The notes under the pieces are model-generated. The model made no database searches, had not been told where the DNA came from, and saw nothing but the letters and a program-made list of their open reading frames with translations. Position numbers and translations under genes: made by a program. This document shows, in pieces, positions 23,153-32,100 of a stretch of DNA of 56,592 nucleotides. Each line of letters begins with the position of its first letter. Positions within the stretch are counted from its first letter, which is position 1. The stretch spans positions 1 to 56,592 of the IMG/VR virus record IMGVR_UViG_3300046777_002580. One strand, given 5' to 3'. The stretch comes from a virus.

Positions 23153-23712
23153 ATTTGAGCCATCTCTTTTCTTTTCTGCTCTAGCTTTTGCCTTAACTCA
23201 TACACATTTTTGAGTCTTTCTTGACAATTATCTAAAAGATTCAAATGCTCTTTTTTTGCACTTTCTAATAGGTCACTAGTCACAGCAAATTGAGCATCTA
23301 GATGAGACTCGATAATCTTTTGATAAGCAGCTTGGGTAGACTCAATATAAGCCAAGGCATTTCGTGTTCCTCCAATAGCACCAGCTATTTGAGCATGTTG
23401 CCTGCCCGTGTCTTCTGTCGCTGCCTGTAATACTTGCTGAATGGTTTGAGACTTGACTAATGTTGTCTCTACCATTTCCGCTTCTGTTATCGCGCCTTCT
23501 GGCATAGCTGCAATAGGCTCTTCAAACGTATCGTTATCTAGCTTAATTGCAGCTTGAATATCTAACCATAGCTGCGATTTTTCTTCTAACTCAGGAAACT
23601 CGTCATTGATTGTTTTGACGTTAATTCCTGGTTCTTTATTCAGCCTGATGAACAACTCTTTCGGTGTCCATCCACAACGATCTGCTACATCTCTAATCCT
23701 GATTTTGTTCAT
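23119..23712 (-). CDS. HTH and coiled-coil protein (197 aa)
   Basis: Residues 3-30 resemble a helix-turn-helix (IRIRDVADRCGWTPKELFIRL), as in MerR-like or translation-initiation-factor IF2 N-terminal modules, with KTINDEFPEL after it. The remaining 150 residues are long helices with heptad character (ESHLDAQFAVTSDLLESAKKEHLNLLDNCQERLKNVYELRQKLEQKRKEM). It overlaps both neighbours. A DNA-binding adaptor that links DNA to the membrane proteins and FtsK is a fair guess from order and domains. No exact family is recognised. Confidence 0.65.
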   Translation of the reverse strand: MNKIRIRDVADRCGWTPKELFIRLNKEPGINVKTINDEFPELEEKSQLWLDIQAAIKLDNDTFEEPIAAMPEGAITEAEMVETTLVKSQTIQQVLQAATEDTGRQHAQIAGAIGGTRNALAYIESTQAAYQKIIESHLDAQFAVTSDLLESAKKEHLNLLDNCQERLKNVYELRQKLEQKRKEMAQICNTITNTKLS

Positions 23713-24079
23713 CTTCTTGTTCCTTAATTTGTTGTTGCTTGTACTTTTCGTTTAAATTAATTAGGTCTTCTTTGAGCATTAAAGAGCCATCCTTAACTCC
23801 TTTATATCTGCTCCTTAGCCGGTAAATTTCTGCTATTAAATCAAGTTCATGTTGATATTTAATAGGGTGACCATTTAGCCGACATTCGTCATTTAGATAT
23901 TTATCAAAGCCTTCTATATGTTGAGCTGCTAATCTCAGCAATTCTTGAAGTGTACGAGAAGTCATATGCAATTGTTTCGCAACTTCTTCTCTTGATAAAT
24001 CACCTAATAATATGTCAACTGGTCTGTACTTTTTTGTTCTATACCGTCTCTTTAATGTTGTGCATAGCACCTCTGTCAT
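23693..24079 (-). CDS. HTH protein (128 aa), first gene of FtsK operon
   Basis: A basic N-terminus (TLKRRYRTKKYRPV) is followed by a clear HTH, SREEVAKQLHMTSRTLQELLRLAAQHI (residues about 30-56), and an acidic glutamine-rich C-terminal helix (KEDLINLNEKYKQQQIKEQEDEQNQD). The HTH form resembles those in sigma region 4-like or transposase-like regulators. It is the promoter-proximal gene of the FtsK cassette and follows an inverted repeat at 24082-24146, so it may regulate its own operon. The start lacks a clear Shine-Dalgarno site. Confidence 0.7.
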   Translation of the reverse strand: MTEVLCTTLKRRYRTKKYRPVDILLGDLSREEVAKQLHMTSRTLQELLRLAAQHIEGFDKYLNDECRLNGHPIKYQHELDLIAEIYRLRSRYKGVKDGSLMLKEDLINLNEKYKQQQIKEQEDEQNQD

Positions 24080-24081
24080 AA

Positions 24082-24146
24082 TGGTTGTTATCCTATTTCT
24101 AGATTGATTCCGGAATTAACTCGGAATAGATAAAGAATAACAACCA
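24082..24146 (-). promoter_or_regulatory. Inverted repeat with central TTCCGGAA palindrome
   Basis: TGGTTGTTAT (24082-24091) is the perfect reverse complement of 24137-24146, with 45 bases between. Inside lies TTCCGGAATTAACTCGGAATA, starting at 24108 with the palindrome TTCCGGAA; it resembles the loop region of the repeat at 20051. The position directly upstream of the operon start suggests an operator. Confidence 0.5.
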
Positions 24147-24189
24147 CCATAAAGAAGCACAAGTATAAATAAGATGCAAAACAAGTATC

Positions 24190-24474
24190 TTAAAGATACT
24201 TTTTAGCAAGCACTCTAACGTTGGGCATACCACTTATACTCCAAAGCTGATCTAATGCCTTACAGTGCAATTTCTGGCTTGTAGGAATCTCATTATGAGA
24301 TTTTGTCCCTTTTCTCGCTCTCCAGTGTTTATATGTATGAGGTGAAACTCCCAATACATAAGACATCTCATTTATTGTTAATCCCCACTTCTCCTGAAAA
24401 TCTAAAGGACACATTTCTCTTTCAGGCTCAACCTCAGGCAATGGTAAAAACTTCTTGGTAGCAAATATAGACAC
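24190..24474 (-). CDS. HTH DNA-binding protein (94 aa)
   Basis: The start is a GTG at 24474 with AGGAG upstream. Residues 21-60 form an HTH like those of antitoxin and phage regulators: PLDFQEKWGLTINEMSYVLGVSPHTYKHWRARKG. It is divergent from a ribbon-helix-helix gene only 69 bases away and lies upstream of the FtsK operon on the same strand. It is a likely regulator of the cassette, perhaps through the inverted repeats at 20051 and 24082. Confidence 0.75.
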   Translation of the reverse strand: MSIFATKKFLPLPEVEPEREMCPLDFQEKWGLTINEMSYVLGVSPHTYKHWRARKGTKSHNEIPTSQKLHCKALDQLWSISGMPNVRVLAKKYL

Positions 24475-24543
24475 TGTTGCATCTCCTTTTTATTTAGATT
24501 ATATATGCTGTATGCTTACAGTAATTACACTTTATCTAAAAAT

Positions 24544-24738
24544 ATGCAACAATTTTCAGTTTCGGTACCCAAAGACGTTTTAGCTGTATTAAGAATTATG
24601 TCTGAGCAGTCTGGTGAGTCTGTTAGCTCTATTGCCAACAGATTAATCAGAGATGGATTATCCAAGGAATTAGAGCTTTTAAATAGGATAGAAATTTACT
24701 CTAATTTAATTCGTAAAAAGCAAAACTTAGAGAGTTAG
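24544..24738 (+). CDS. Ribbon-helix-helix (CopG/Arc-like) regulator (64 aa)
   Basis: The ATG at 24544 is preferred to the TTG at 24505 because the fold begins right after it: a beta strand QQFSVSVPKDVLAVLRIMSEQSG, then ESVSSIANRLIRDGLSKELE, the strand-helix-helix pattern of CopG/Arc dimers. These bind short palindromes as repressors or antitoxins. It is divergent from the HTH gene, and its end overlaps the convergent tail gene by four bases. With no toxin partner visible, a repressor or plasmid copy-control-like role is more likely than a toxin-antitoxin pair. Confidence 0.75.
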   Translation: MQQFSVSVPKDVLAVLRIMSEQSGESVSSIANRLIRDGLSKELELLNRIEIYSNLIRKKQNLES

Positions 24739-25442
24739 TAAGTATTTAATCCAGGAAACCCACCGTATGGTAAAGGTTGTCCTGGAAATCTTAATTTACA
24801 AGCTGCTAAAGTTTTTGCACAAATGTCAGCATTACTGTCATTAGTAGGCTGGTTAGTTATTGTATATTTAGCACTGCTTGCGTATCCACATTCAGAACTG
24901 CGATATATCCAAGTACATTTACGCACCATTACTCTAGCTGGCAAAGTGATTCCTTCAACATCAAAAGGAGACCCTAATCTGAACTTGGCGTTATTGTAGT
25001 TTTCTTCTGTTAATTGTTCAATTACGTAAGTTTGTACAGGCAACTCTTTTACTCCAGCGCCTGCATCAATTTGTCCATCTAAAAACCGTTTTTGGGTTAC
25101 ATGTCTTTTAACTAAAGTTCCTTCTAACCTGTAACCAGGTTGTCTACTTTGCTTTAGCCAAGCAGTCAATATACCACCAACGTTTGATACAGTTAAACTT
25201 GGAGTTGGGATAGCTCCTTGTCCAATTAAGTCAAATCCTTCTCCTTGACAGCCAATAGCATAATATTTATCTCCTTCAAAATTTACCCACGGACTGTCTT
25301 CATCGATGCCAACATTACAAATTCTAATTGTTTTAATAGACGGGTCTCCTTCTTCTTTGTTTTTGTCATTTAAATCGTATTTATACACTTCATATAATTC
25401 TATAAAAGCATCAGGATTTAATGTCATTAAATTTGGAATCAT
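24735..25442 (-). CDS. Minor tail protein L
   Basis: A 235-residue homologue of lambda gpL. Shared features are YYAIGCQGEGFDLIGQGA, PTPSLTVSNVGG, ARVMVRKCTWIYRSSECGY and the C-terminal cysteines (DICAKTLAACKLRF) with GGFPGL. The four conserved cysteines are the iron-sulphur cluster ligands of this family. gpL lies in the tail tip between the tape measure protein and the M and J proteins. Here L and M point left while H, I and J point right, an unusual split of the tip operon. Confidence 0.88.
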   Translation of the reverse strand: MIPNLMTLNPDAFIELYEVYKYDLNDKNKEEGDPSIKTIRICNVGIDEDSPWVNFEGDKYYAIGCQGEGFDLIGQGAIPTPSLTVSNVGGILTAWLKQSRQPGYRLEGTLVKRHVTQKRFLDGQIDAGAGVKELPVQTYVIEQLTEENYNNAKFRLGSPFDVEGITLPARVMVRKCTWIYRSSECGYASSAKYTITNQPTNDSNADICAKTLAACKLRFPGQPLPYGGFPGLNTY

Positions 25443-25771
25443 GTTCCAAAACTCCTTACTTGTTCAAATGTTGCAGAAAACGCATTTACATTATCTGCTA
25501 ATATTTGCACTGTCCATTCTGTGCAATGATATAGTTCGTCGCTACCTTCTATTTTAAATGCTTTCCCATTACGCTGTCTTAGAAAATTGTCCACTTCAGT
25601 TGCATTTGTAATATTTCCAGACACGGCGAAAGTAACATTTGTGGTATTAATTTTGGTCTTAAATGCCCTTGCTTCAACAGCATTAGGCAAAAACTTAGTT
25701 ACAATCAAATTTGATTGTTCTGTTTTTGTATTATCCCAGCTGGGAATAAAAGGAATGGTTGGATAACTCAT
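25439..25771 (-). CDS. Minor tail protein M
   Basis: A 110-residue protein started at the ATG at 25771 (MSYPTIPFIPSWDNTKTEQ), which overlaps the start of the rightward I gene head to head. The beta-rich sequence (NLIVTKFLPNAVEARAFKTK, TNVTFAVSGN, KAFKIEGSDELYHCTEW) fits the gpM/DUF2460-type tail tip fold, and its place directly upstream of L supports this. A second member of the same fold is at 32419. It overlaps L by 4 bases. Confidence 0.75.
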   Translation of the reverse strand: MSYPTIPFIPSWDNTKTEQSNLIVTKFLPNAVEARAFKTKINTTNVTFAVSGNITNATEVDNFLRQRNGKAFKIEGSDELYHCTEWTVQILADNVNAFSATFEQVRSFGT

Positions 25772-26348
25772 GATTACAGTCTCTCTAGAAGGTGAATTAG
25801 CCGATATTTTTACAGATAAAATTGAACTGGCTATACAATCTATTGCCGAATTAATGCGAGCTTTAAAAGCCAATTTTAGCAATTTTTTAAATTATTTACA
25901 ACAAGCCGAAAAACGTGGAGTGATGTATAGAATAGTAGTTGGGTATGAAGATGTTCATGGAGAAAAACTATATTGTCCTATTTCAAAAAAAGTGCGTAGT
26001 ATTAGAATTATTCCCGTGATTTCCGGAAGTGGAGATAACTGGTGGATGTGGGTAGGCGCAGCAGCACTGTTTACTTTAGCAATAATTGCGCCAGGTGGAG
26101 TTCTAATTTGGGGAACTAAGTTTTTTACTTCTAGTTGGACGATTTTGATGGGAAGTGTGTTATTGTTTGCAGGTATTGCATCTTTGTTTAAACCAGCCAA
26201 AGAAGAGCCGGAAAAAAGTAGTGAAACTTTTGGTGGAATACAGTCTAACACACAGGAAGGCGGTAGAGTACCAATTATTTACGGTATCATGGTTTCTGGT
26301 TTTTATGTTATTTCAGCTAAAATAAGTAGTGCTTATATTCCAGCATAA
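25770..26348 (+). CDS. Tail assembly protein I
   Basis: A 192-residue homologue of lambda gpI: N-terminal MITVSLEGELADIF, AIQSIAELMRALKANFSNFLNYL, VRSIRIIPVISGSGD, two hydrophobic glycine-rich segments (WVGAAALFTLAIIAPGGVLIW, ILMGSVLLFAGIASLF) and the C-terminal FGGIQSNTQEGGRVPIIYGIMVSGFYVIS. In lambda this protein is needed for tip assembly before J. Its ATG shares the CATG with the divergent M gene, so its promoter must lie inside M or L coding sequence. Confidence 0.88.
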   Translation: MITVSLEGELADIFTDKIELAIQSIAELMRALKANFSNFLNYLQQAEKRGVMYRIVVGYEDVHGEKLYCPISKKVRSIRIIPVISGSGDNWWMWVGAAALFTLAIIAPGGVLIWGTKFFTSSWTILMGSVLLFAGIASLFKPAKEEPEKSSETFGGIQSNTQEGGRVPIIYGIMVSGFYVISAKISSAYIPA

Positions 26349-26377
26349 TCTAGTTTTTTGTTTAAAAAATAAAACAA

Positions 26378-28318
26378 ATGGTTAAAAAAAAGAAAGAAAT
26401 TAAAATATTTGGGCAAGGTGGAGGCGGTAAAGGCGGCGGTAAAGGCGGCGGTGGTGGTGGTAGTAGTAAACCAAACATTCAAAAACCATCTGGAAGAAGT
26501 GTTGCTTCTGCTTATATTCTTGGAGCTATTTGTGAAGGCACTATAGAAGGATTAGGCTCAAATCCTTTACGAAATGTTTTTCTTGATGAAACTCCTATAG
26601 AAAACAATAATGGAAGTTTAAACTTTAAAGATTTTCAATTTGGATATAGAACTGGCACTCAAACACAAGCAGCTATAACAGAAATTCCAGGATTTGATCA
26701 GGTTGCTTCTCCAGAATCAGTCTCAGCTCAAGTTTTACAATCAATTCCAAATGGTGTTAATAAAACCATATTTATTCAACCAGGTGAAACTTTGCTAAAT
26801 TTAATAATTTTTAAGTTTTCTTTTCAACTACAACGAATTAATCCAGATAATGGAGATACCACTGGCGCAAATTTAAGTTTTGCAATTTCATTAAAACAAG
26901 ATAATAATGCTTTTGTGACTGCTTTATCTACTACGATAGGTGGTAGATTTCCGTCTCCTACTGAGTTTGACTACGCAATTCCTGTACCTGCAAATACATT
27001 GTCTTCTTTAACATTAAGAGTGCAAAATTTTACAGTAGACAATGAAGAAACCCAGCAGCAAGGTTATCAACGTCAAATGCAATGGATTGGATACACAAAA
27101 ATAAATTCAACTACTTTACGTTATCCCAACACTGCTATAGCTGCGTTTGGATTTAATACTAGTGGCTTTTCATCTATTCCTACGGCTGCTTTTAAAGTTT
27201 TTGGCATGCTTATTAAAATACCCAGTAATGCTACTGTTACAGCGCAAAGAGGATTAACATACAGTGGAACTTGGAACGGAAGTTTTATTTACTCAACTCT
27301 TGCTGTTTCTGATCCAGCATGGATTCTTTATGATTTACTAACAAACACAAGATATGGGCTTGGAGACTATATTGATATTGGGCAAATAGATAAGTGGGGA
27401 TTATATGAGATTAGCCAGTATTGCAATGGATTAGTACCAGATGGATACGGTGGTACAGAACATAGATTTCAATGCAATATAGCTTTACAGAGTAAAACAG
27501 AAGCGTACCAAGTATTGCAATCTTTAATAACAATTTTTAGAGGATTTAGCTATTGGCAATCTGGTGCGATAACATTCGTCGCTGACAAGCCAACAAATGT
27601 TTCATATCAATTTACGCAAGCTGATGTAGAAGAAGGCTTGTTTACTTATAGTAGAACTGGATTAAAAAGTAAAAAAACAATAGCATTAGTTAGCTGGCTT
27701 AACCCAAATGATTTTTATAGGAAAACAGTAGAAGTAGTAGAAGACCCTATCGGCATTCAGAAATGGGGTATTAAAGAACTAGAAGTAGAAGCAATTGCAT
27801 GTACTTCTAGAGGACAAGCAAGGCGAGCTGGAGTAGCTATTTTAATGGGAGATAGACTAGAACAAGAAACAGTTATTTTTAAAGCTAGGGCTTACGCTGC
27901 ATTTATTAAACCAGGAGACGTAATTAATATTTTAGATTCACAAAGAGTAGAGATGAGATATGGAGGATTAATCAAAGCAGCTACAGAAAACACTGTTACG
28001 CTAGATAGTCCAGTAACGTTAATTTCAGGAGAGTCTTACAAAATCAGTGTTACTTTAAGCAATGGAACAGCGGTGGAAAGAACTGTAGTTACTGGGGCAG
28101 GAAGCGACATATCAACGATTGTAGTATCTTCAAATTTTCCTATGATTCCACTTCCTGAGTCTAACTGGATATTATCCGGAACTAGCATTAAACCTAAAAA
28201 ATACAGAGTAATTAACAGAGTTCCTGTAACTGAAACAATAGAAGGTATGCATGAAATTACAGCAGCAGAGTATGATGATAGTAAATATACTTTTATTGAT
28301 GAGATGAGAATGGTATGA
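26378..28318 (+). CDS. Central tail tip protein J, core part
   Basis: A 646-residue protein matching about the first 650 residues of lambda J. A Gly-Lys-rich start is followed by SAYILGAICEGTIEGL, FLDETPIENN, NGVNKTIFIQPG, YPNTAIAAFGFN, YSGTWNGSF, ILYDLLTNTRYGLGDYIDIG, GLYEISQYCNGLVPDGYGGTE, LVSWLNPNDFYRKTVEVVED and GCTSRGQA-like CTSRGQARRAGVAIL. These are the tip hub domains that close the tube and carry receptor-binding parts. Lambda J continues with FN3 and fibre regions; here it stops and two FN3 genes follow as separate proteins, coupled by ATGA. It is not a frameshift remnant, as the junctions have proper starts. Confidence 0.93.
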   Translation: MVKKKKEIKIFGQGGGGKGGGKGGGGGGSSKPNIQKPSGRSVASAYILGAICEGTIEGLGSNPLRNVFLDETPIENNNGSLNFKDFQFGYRTGTQTQAAITEIPGFDQVASPESVSAQVLQSIPNGVNKTIFIQPGETLLNLIIFKFSFQLQRINPDNGDTTGANLSFAISLKQDNNAFVTALSTTIGGRFPSPTEFDYAIPVPANTLSSLTLRVQNFTVDNEETQQQGYQRQMQWIGYTKINSTTLRYPNTAIAAFGFNTSGFSSIPTAAFKVFGMLIKIPSNATVTAQRGLTYSGTWNGSFIYSTLAVSDPAWILYDLLTNTRYGLGDYIDIGQIDKWGLYEISQYCNGLVPDGYGGTEHRFQCNIALQSKTEAYQVLQSLITIFRGFSYWQSGAITFVADKPTNVSYQFTQADVEEGLFTYSRTGLKSKKTIALVSWLNPNDFYRKTVEVVEDPIGIQKWGIKELEVEAIACTSRGQARRAGVAILMGDRLEQETVIFKARAYAAFIKPGDVINILDSQRVEMRYGGLIKAATENTVTLDSPVTLISGESYKISVTLSNGTAVERTVVTGAGSDISTIVVSSNFPMIPLPESNWILSGTSIKPKKYRVINRVPVTETIEGMHEITAAEYDDSKYTFIDEMRMV

Positions 28319-28662
28319 CTTGGGAATTTGATGATTTACCAGTTAAGACAGCACTTCCAAACGCTAATGCTAGTCCAAGAAACATGAGTTTATCTAGTAT
28401 ACGAATTCCTACGATTGTAGAAGTTGATTTATTTAACGTTTTTGCGTCTTGGCAACAACCATTATTAGATAATGCTGTATCTCCTTGGGTAATAGGCTAT
28501 GTAGCAGAAATCAAAAAAGGACAAGAAGGAATTTGGGAGCAAACTAGAACAACTACAGATTTGTTTACTACTTTCGAAAATATGCAACCAAGTAATTATT
28601 ACGTAAGAGTTAGAGCAATATTCTTTGACAACAGCTTATCTGACTGGACGGAGTCCGTATAA
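28315..28662 (+). CDS. FN3-like tail tip protein 1
   Basis: A 115-residue protein starting MTWEFDDLPVKTALPNA; its ATG overlaps the J stop as ATGA. The middle matches the fibronectin-type-III domain that follows the hub in lambda J (FNVFASWQQPLLDNAVSPWVIGYVAEIKK, YYVRVRAIFFDNSLSDW). It should sit on the J hub as a separate subunit. It is a tandem paralogue of the next gene and is coupled to it by TAATG. Confidence 0.8.
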   Translation: MTWEFDDLPVKTALPNANASPRNMSLSSIRIPTIVEVDLFNVFASWQQPLLDNAVSPWVIGYVAEIKKGQEGIWEQTRTTTDLFTTFENMQPSNYYVRVRAIFFDNSLSDWTESV

Positions 28663-29099
28663 TGACATGGGAATTTGACGATTTACCATCTAAAACGGTA
28701 CTTCCAGTTGTTGGGCAAAAACCAAGAAATATAGTAATGTCAAGTTCTTTGATTCCAGCAACTCAATTATCTTCTATTAATGCTGATTTATTTAATATTT
28801 ACGTTTCTTGGCAGCAGCCACTTCAAGAAGATATTAATTCTCCTTGGGCTACCAGTTACACTGCTGAAATAAAACGAAAAGACGAAAATTTTTGGCAACA
28901 ATCTAGAACAGTTTTTGATTTAACAACAGTTTTCTATAATTTACCAGTAGATACTTACTACACTAGAGTTCGAGCTAATTTTTTAACTAATTTGTTTTCT
29001 GACTGGGAAGAGTCAGTTTTACCAGTTGAATTATTCTATAGTAATTCAGTATTAGATTTTACTGCTAAAATAAATTCATTCATTGCTTTAGAGTTTTAA
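28662..29099 (+). CDS. FN3-like tail tip protein 2
   Basis: A 145-residue paralogue of the gene before it, with the same start (MTWEFDDLP.KT.LP) and FN3 core (FNIYVSWQQPLQEDINSPWATSYTAEIKR, YYTRVRANFLTNLFSDW), plus a 30-residue C-terminal extension. It ends three bases before the repeat fibre. The tandem duplicates may bind the hub at different radial positions or recruit the fibre encoded next. Confidence 0.8.
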   Translation: MTWEFDDLPSKTVLPVVGQKPRNIVMSSSLIPATQLSSINADLFNIYVSWQQPLQEDINSPWATSYTAEIKRKDENFWQQSRTVFDLTTVFYNLPVDTYYTRVRANFLTNLFSDWEESVLPVELFYSNSVLDFTAKINSFIALEF

Positions 29100-29101
29100 T
29101 C

Positions 29102-32100
29102 ATGAGTTCTGCTAGATATATTGATGGATCTGGTGCTGTAAAATACAGGAAAGTATCAGGAGCGGGAACAGAAGCTAACCCACATATTCCAGAATTTTCC
29201 TCAGCTGATGTTGGTGATATTAGTGATTTTGCGTCTAAAACTATAGATACCGTCAAATTGCTGGACACTATTACTGATCTCGATAACATAACAGTTCCCG
29301 ATGATTTAACACAAATTAACTATAGCGTTAGTGATGGAACTTTAATAGCTTTAACAAAAAGACTAATAGACTTTGGACAAAGGTCTGTACTAGAGTCTGT
29401 TGAACTGAATAATAAAGTCGAAACTTCTGTTGGCAGTATAAATGATAGTCCTGCTACATCAGACACAGCCAATGCTAGCGTAATATCTTTGCTAAAAAGA
29501 CTATTAAGTACAGATGGCGATAGCGGCAATATCCAAGGCATTAATCAACAACTTGCTAATATTTACAATTCTATCGGAACTTCAATTGATAGTCCAGCTA
29601 CAGCAGATGATGGACAATTTAGTTTAATATCTTTAATTAAAAAACTATTAACTGAAACTAATAATATTGCTTCGATTGGGGCAACTTCAGACGCGTCGGC
29701 AAACTCTGGGAATGCTAGTTTAATATCTTTAATTAAAGGTTTAAACATTTCCATTGGATCTACTTCTGATGCAGCAGCTACAGCAGATGACCAAAATTCT
29801 AGTTTGATATCATTGCTTAAAAGGCTATTAGCAAGTGATGGAGATAATACAGTTACTGCTATTAATCAGCAAATTGGTAACGTCACCACAACTTTAGGAA
29901 ACACAACAGATGCAGTCGCAACTAACGATACAGGAACATTTAGCATAATTTCTTTACTTAAAAAATTATTACAAGAAACAAATAATATTGCATCAATTGG
30001 AGAAGTGTCGGATATAGCTGCTACATCTGGTAATGCTAGTGTAGTTAGTTTACTTAAAGGACTTAATTTAACTATTGGGGCAACATCAGACACACCAGCA
30101 ACTTCAGATACTGACTCAGCTACTTTAATTTCTCTACTCAAAAGACTGTTAAGTACTGATGGGGATAGCAGTAACATAAACAGTATTAATCAGCATTTAT
30201 CTAATATACTTGCTTCAATTGGAACTACCAATGATTCATTAGCTACTTCAGATGATGGAGTATTTACGTTAATATCACTGTTTAAGCGATTATTAAGTGA
30301 AACTAACAACATATCTTCAATTGGAACTACCAGTGATTTAGCTGCTATATCCGGTAATGTTAGTTTAATCTCTTTAATCAAAGGATTAAATCAATCTATT
30401 GGAACTAATTCTGACTCGGCAGCAACGACAGATACAGGTGCTGCTACTTTAATATCTTTAATTAAAAGATTATTACAAGAAACTGACAATATTACCTCTA
30501 TTGGAACTACTTCAGACGCGTCGGCAAACAGTGGCTCTGCTAGCTTAGTGTCGTTAGTTAAAGGATTAAATACTTCAATTGGCACTACATCAGATAGTGC
30601 AGCCACTACAGATACTGGAAATGCAAGTTTAATATCGTTACTTAAAAGATTGTTAGCAACTGATGGAGATAATACAGTTACTGCTATTAATCAACAAATA
30701 AGTAACGTTACTACAGCGCTAGGAACAACATCAGATGCAGCGGCAACGACAGATGCAGGTACTTTTACTGTCATAGCGTTGCTAAAACGGTTGTTATCAG
30801 AAACTAACAATATTGCATCAATTGGAAGCATTTCAGATGTTGCAGCAGCATCAGGCGACGCTAGTTTAGTAGCTTTAATTAAAGGATTAAATAATGCAAT
30901 AGGGTCTATTACTGACAATTCGGCCACTTCAGACACTGCCAATGCAAGTTTAATATCTTTAATTAAACGACTACTTGAAACAGACGGTGTGGCAGGCACT
31001 AATCAACAATTAAGTGATATATACACTTTACTTGGAACTAGAGCAGATGCAGCGGCAACAACGGATAGCGGGACGTTTAGCTTAATTGCTTTATTCAAAA
31101 GATTACTACAAGAAACTGACAACATTGCTTCTATTGGGACAACTTCAGATGCAGCGGCAAATAGTGGTTCTGCTAGCTTAGTGTCTTTAATTAAAGGCTT
31201 AAATGCCTCTATTGGATCTACCTCTGATACGGCAGCTACGACAGACACTCAAAACACTAGTTTGATATCACTACTTAAAAGATTGTTAAGTACCGATGGA
31301 GATAACACAGTTACTGCTATCAATCAACAAATAAACAATGTTACTGCATCATTAGGAACAACAACAGATGCAGTAGCAACAACAGATACAGGTACTTTTA
31401 CTGTTATAGCTTTATTAAAACGGTTGTTAGTAGAAACAGACAATGTTGCTTCTATTGGAGCAACATCTGACGCAGCAATCACTTCTGGCAACGCTAGTGT
31501 TGTTTCATTATTGAAAGGACTAATTAGTTCAATTGGCACCACATCAGATAGTGCAGCTACTACAGATACTCAAAATACCAGCTTAATATCATTACTTAAA
31601 AGGCTATTAAGCACTGATGGAGATAACACAGTTACTGCTATTAACCAGCAAATTGGTAATGTTAGTGCAGTTTTAGGAACAACAACAGATGCGGCAGCAA
31701 CAACAGACACAGGTACTGCTACTTTAATATCTTTAATCAAAAAACTATTACAAGAAACAGATAATATTGCGTCTATTGGAACAACAACAGATACAGCAGC
31801 CACTACAGGAACAGCCAGTTTAGTTGCACTTTTAAAAGGAGTAATTACATCTATTGGTACGACGACAGATAGTTCGGCAGCCACTGACACGGGTACTGCT
31901 AGTTTAATCTCTTTGACCAAAAGACTTCTTACAGAAGCTAATAATATTGTATCTATTGGTACTATTTCAGATGCTCCAATTATAAATCTTGATAATATAT
32001 CGTTTATAGACAACTGGGCAAGCATTGACTACAATGCAAACACAACAAGTTTAATTGGATTGTTAAAAATACTGATTACACTTACTCAGCAATCAGTTAG

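Noticed and set aside
29440-31980. CRISPR-like or other repeat array at the DNA level
   Set aside because: The repeats keep one reading frame and vary at synonymous positions, so they are protein repeats in a fibre gene.
29320-32025. Series of leftward frames opposite the repeat fibre
   Set aside because: They recur with the repeat period of the fibre gene and are antisense shadows of its codons, without start signals.
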